Source: Myxococcales bacterium (GTDB lineage: Bacteria; Myxococcota_A; Polyangia; Polyangiales; Polyangiaceae). From it: DNA of 42,066 bases. Below the pieces are notes generated by a model. That model searched no databases. It saw nothing but the letters and a program-made list of their open reading frames with translations, and was not told the DNA's origin. The stretch lies in NCBI GenBank assembly GCA_013297655.1, contig JAAFHV010000050.1, forward strand, positions 1-42,066, given 5' to 3'. Each line of letters opens with the position of its first letter. The first letter of the stretch is position 1. This document shows positions 40,838-42,066 of this stretch, piece by piece. The position numbers and the translations under genes were made by a program.

Positions 40838-42066
40838 TTACGAGTTGGGCTGTCCCGGCGGGCGCGCGGGAGTGCCCTGCGTGCCGTGCATGTTCGTGAG
40901 GAGGTCCTGGAGGAGATCACGCGCCTCGGCTTTGGTCTTCAGGTGCGTGAGCAAGAGCTGCGAGGCGTCGCCGAACGCCTTCTCGAACGCGAGCCCCTCG
41001 CGCGTGCGCCCCGCCACCTTCTCGCGACCCGACGCGAGATCCTCCTCGAGGGCCTCCGCGTAACGCGCGAGCTGGGATCGGAGCTCCTCGATTTGCCTTC
41101 TTAGATCGCGTACTTGCGCGTCTTTTGCGCCTGCCTTGTGCTCACGCTCGGCGAGGGCTTCGCGTCGCGCGTCGACGAGCGCTTGCGCCGCGCCAGCGCG
41201 CTCGAACACGGGGCGCCACTGCGCGCTCGGGGGCTGCATCGCTACTTGGTCGGCTTGCTGCCTCGCTGCCGCCGCGCCGCGCTCGGCCGCCGATACGGCT
41301 TCACGAAGACGGTTCGCTTCGGACTGCTCCGCCGCGAGCTCACGGAGCACGCGTGACTCTTCGTGCGCGAGCTCCTCCACCTTGCGACCGATCTCGGCGC
41401 GGAGGGCGCGACCACGACGCTCGAGCGACTCGAGCTTGCGCGTGTGGCTCGCGACCTCGCCCTCGAGGCGCGTGGCGCGCGAGGCGAGATCCCACACCTG
41501 GTTCATCGCTTGGCCCACGTCCGGAGGCGCGTTGCCACCGGGGTAGGCGCGGCTCACCATTCGCGAGAACAGCCCGGCGCGGTTCGCCCACTCGATGACC
41601 CCGGGCGACTGCGGAGGCGGAGGCGGGGGAGGCGGCGCGTTCTCGCCGAGCTGACCCACTTCCCACGGCACGCTCGGGAGCGCGCGCTGCAGCGCCTTGA
41701 GCTCCTCGTGGAGATGGTGCGCGTCTTGGAAGCGCTTGCGTCGCTCCTTCTCGAGGAGCTTGAGCACGATCGCTTCCGCCGCTGGCAAGATGTCCGGCTT
41801 GATTCCGGTGGGCTTCGGCGGGGGGCTGCTCCGTTGCATCTCGAGGAGCGTCTCGCGGTCGCCGGAGCGGAACGGGAGCTGACCTGTGAGCATCTCGAAG
41901 AAGAGCACCCCGAGGGCGTAAAGATCGCTCGGGGGGCCGGCTTCTTCGCCGCGCGCCTGCTCCGGCGACATGTACTCCGGCGTACCGAACACCGCGCCCT
42001 TCGGGGCGAGGCGCGGGTCCATCGCGAGGTGCGCGAGGCCGAAGTCGAGGATCTTCACGAAGTCTT
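40838..42066 (-). CDS. Ser/Thr protein kinase, C-terminal part, with coiled coil; cut by the window edge
   Basis: The visible 408 residues begin inside the kinase domain at DFVKILDFGLAHL (the DFG motif) and include GTPEYMSPEQARG, SDLYALGVLFFEMLTGQLPF and the C-lobe. The N lobe, catalytic Lys and HRD loop lie beyond 42066. After the kinase come a run of eight prolines (about 145-152), then roughly 220 residues of charged heptad-like helix (ATRLEGEVASHTRKLESLERR, RDLRRQIEELRSQLARYAEAL), a long coiled coil, and a short Gly/Pro tail. No membrane segment is seen, so it is probably a soluble, oligomeric kinase. Confidence 0.92.
   Translation of the reverse strand, partial: DFVKILDFGLAHLAMDPRLAPKGAVFGTPEYMSPEQARGEEAGPPSDLYALGVLFFEMLTGQLPFRSGDRETLLEMQRSSPPPKPTGIKPDILPAAEAIVLKLLEKERRKRFQDAHHLHEELKALQRALPSVPWEVGQLGENAPPPPPPPPQSPGVIEWANRAGLFSRMVSRAYPGGNAPPDVGQAMNQVWDLASRATRLEGEVASHTRKLESLERRGRALRAEIGRKVEELAHEESRVLRELAAEQSEANRLREAVSAAERGAAAARQQADQVAMQPPSAQWRPVFERAGAAQALVDARREALAEREHKAGAKDAQVRDLRRQIEELRSQLARYAEALEEDLASGREKVAGRTREGLAFEKAFGDASQLLLTHLKTKAEARDLLQDLLTNMHGTQGTPARPPGQPNS

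Overview
The window is 42 kb of very GC-rich DNA with strong G/C at third codon positions. Many lipoproteins, three Hanks-type Ser/Thr kinases (two with C-terminal membrane segments, one with a PEGA tail), a sigma-54 activator and a DUF1592/DUF1552 pair suggest a myxobacterium (Myxococcota, probably Polyangia). That placement is inference from gene content; there is no rRNA or tRNA here to confirm it.

Left end (1-5.5 kb), accessory in look. A minus-strand operon carries a 124-aa helical protein, a 189-aa protein of unknown family, and a sigma-54 activator (AAA+ plus Fis HTH, no sensor domain) whose GTG start overlaps the stop of the 189-aa gene. Divergent from it is a 208-aa protein that I read as a paralogue of the 189-aa protein, with an added Cys/His cluster. 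Each of the first two operon genes and the divergent gene has a near-consensus sigma-54 -24/-12 site just before its start codon (2261-2276, 2751-2766, 3056-3071). I regard this as the best candidate for an undescribed regulated system. A beta-propeller lipoprotein follows.

5.6-11.4 kb: a rhomboid-like membrane protein without catalytic residues, the overlapping DUF1592-type cytochrome-like lipoprotein and Tat-exported DUF1552 protein, a 164-bp imperfect palindrome with 23-bp perfect arms, a proline-rich protein and a PIG3-type quinone oxidoreductase.

11.4-16 kb: a cytochrome P460-like lipoprotein, TrmL, a two-lobed protein with beta-carbonic-anhydrase-like motifs translationally coupled to a bestrophin channel (second strong candidate), and glutaryl-CoA dehydrogenase.

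16-24.1 kb: a PEGA-tailed kinase divergent from a large lipoprotein, a TetR regulator, then alanine dehydrogenase - HAD hydrolase - isocitrate/isopropylmalate dehydrogenase as an apparent operon. The ald leader is predicted to form three stem-loops, one pairing with its ribosome binding site, and contains a short element (GGGACTTCCAAGGG) also found upstream of two other starts in the window.

24.4-31 kb: envelope proteins of mostly unknown role (TPR-like protein, trypsin-like lipoprotein, several lipoproteins, a small secreted protein) and a receiver-less OmpR-type regulator. 31-34.6 kb: pheS and pheT, with an 11-codon ORF overlapping the pheT start. 34.7-42 kb: a lipoprotein, a Ser/Thr kinase, a phosphoglyceromutase-like metalloenzyme, a DUF1232 protein, a zinc-ribbon membrane protein and a kinase cut by the window edge. 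I found no tRNA, rRNA, CRISPR array, IS transposase or phage gene.
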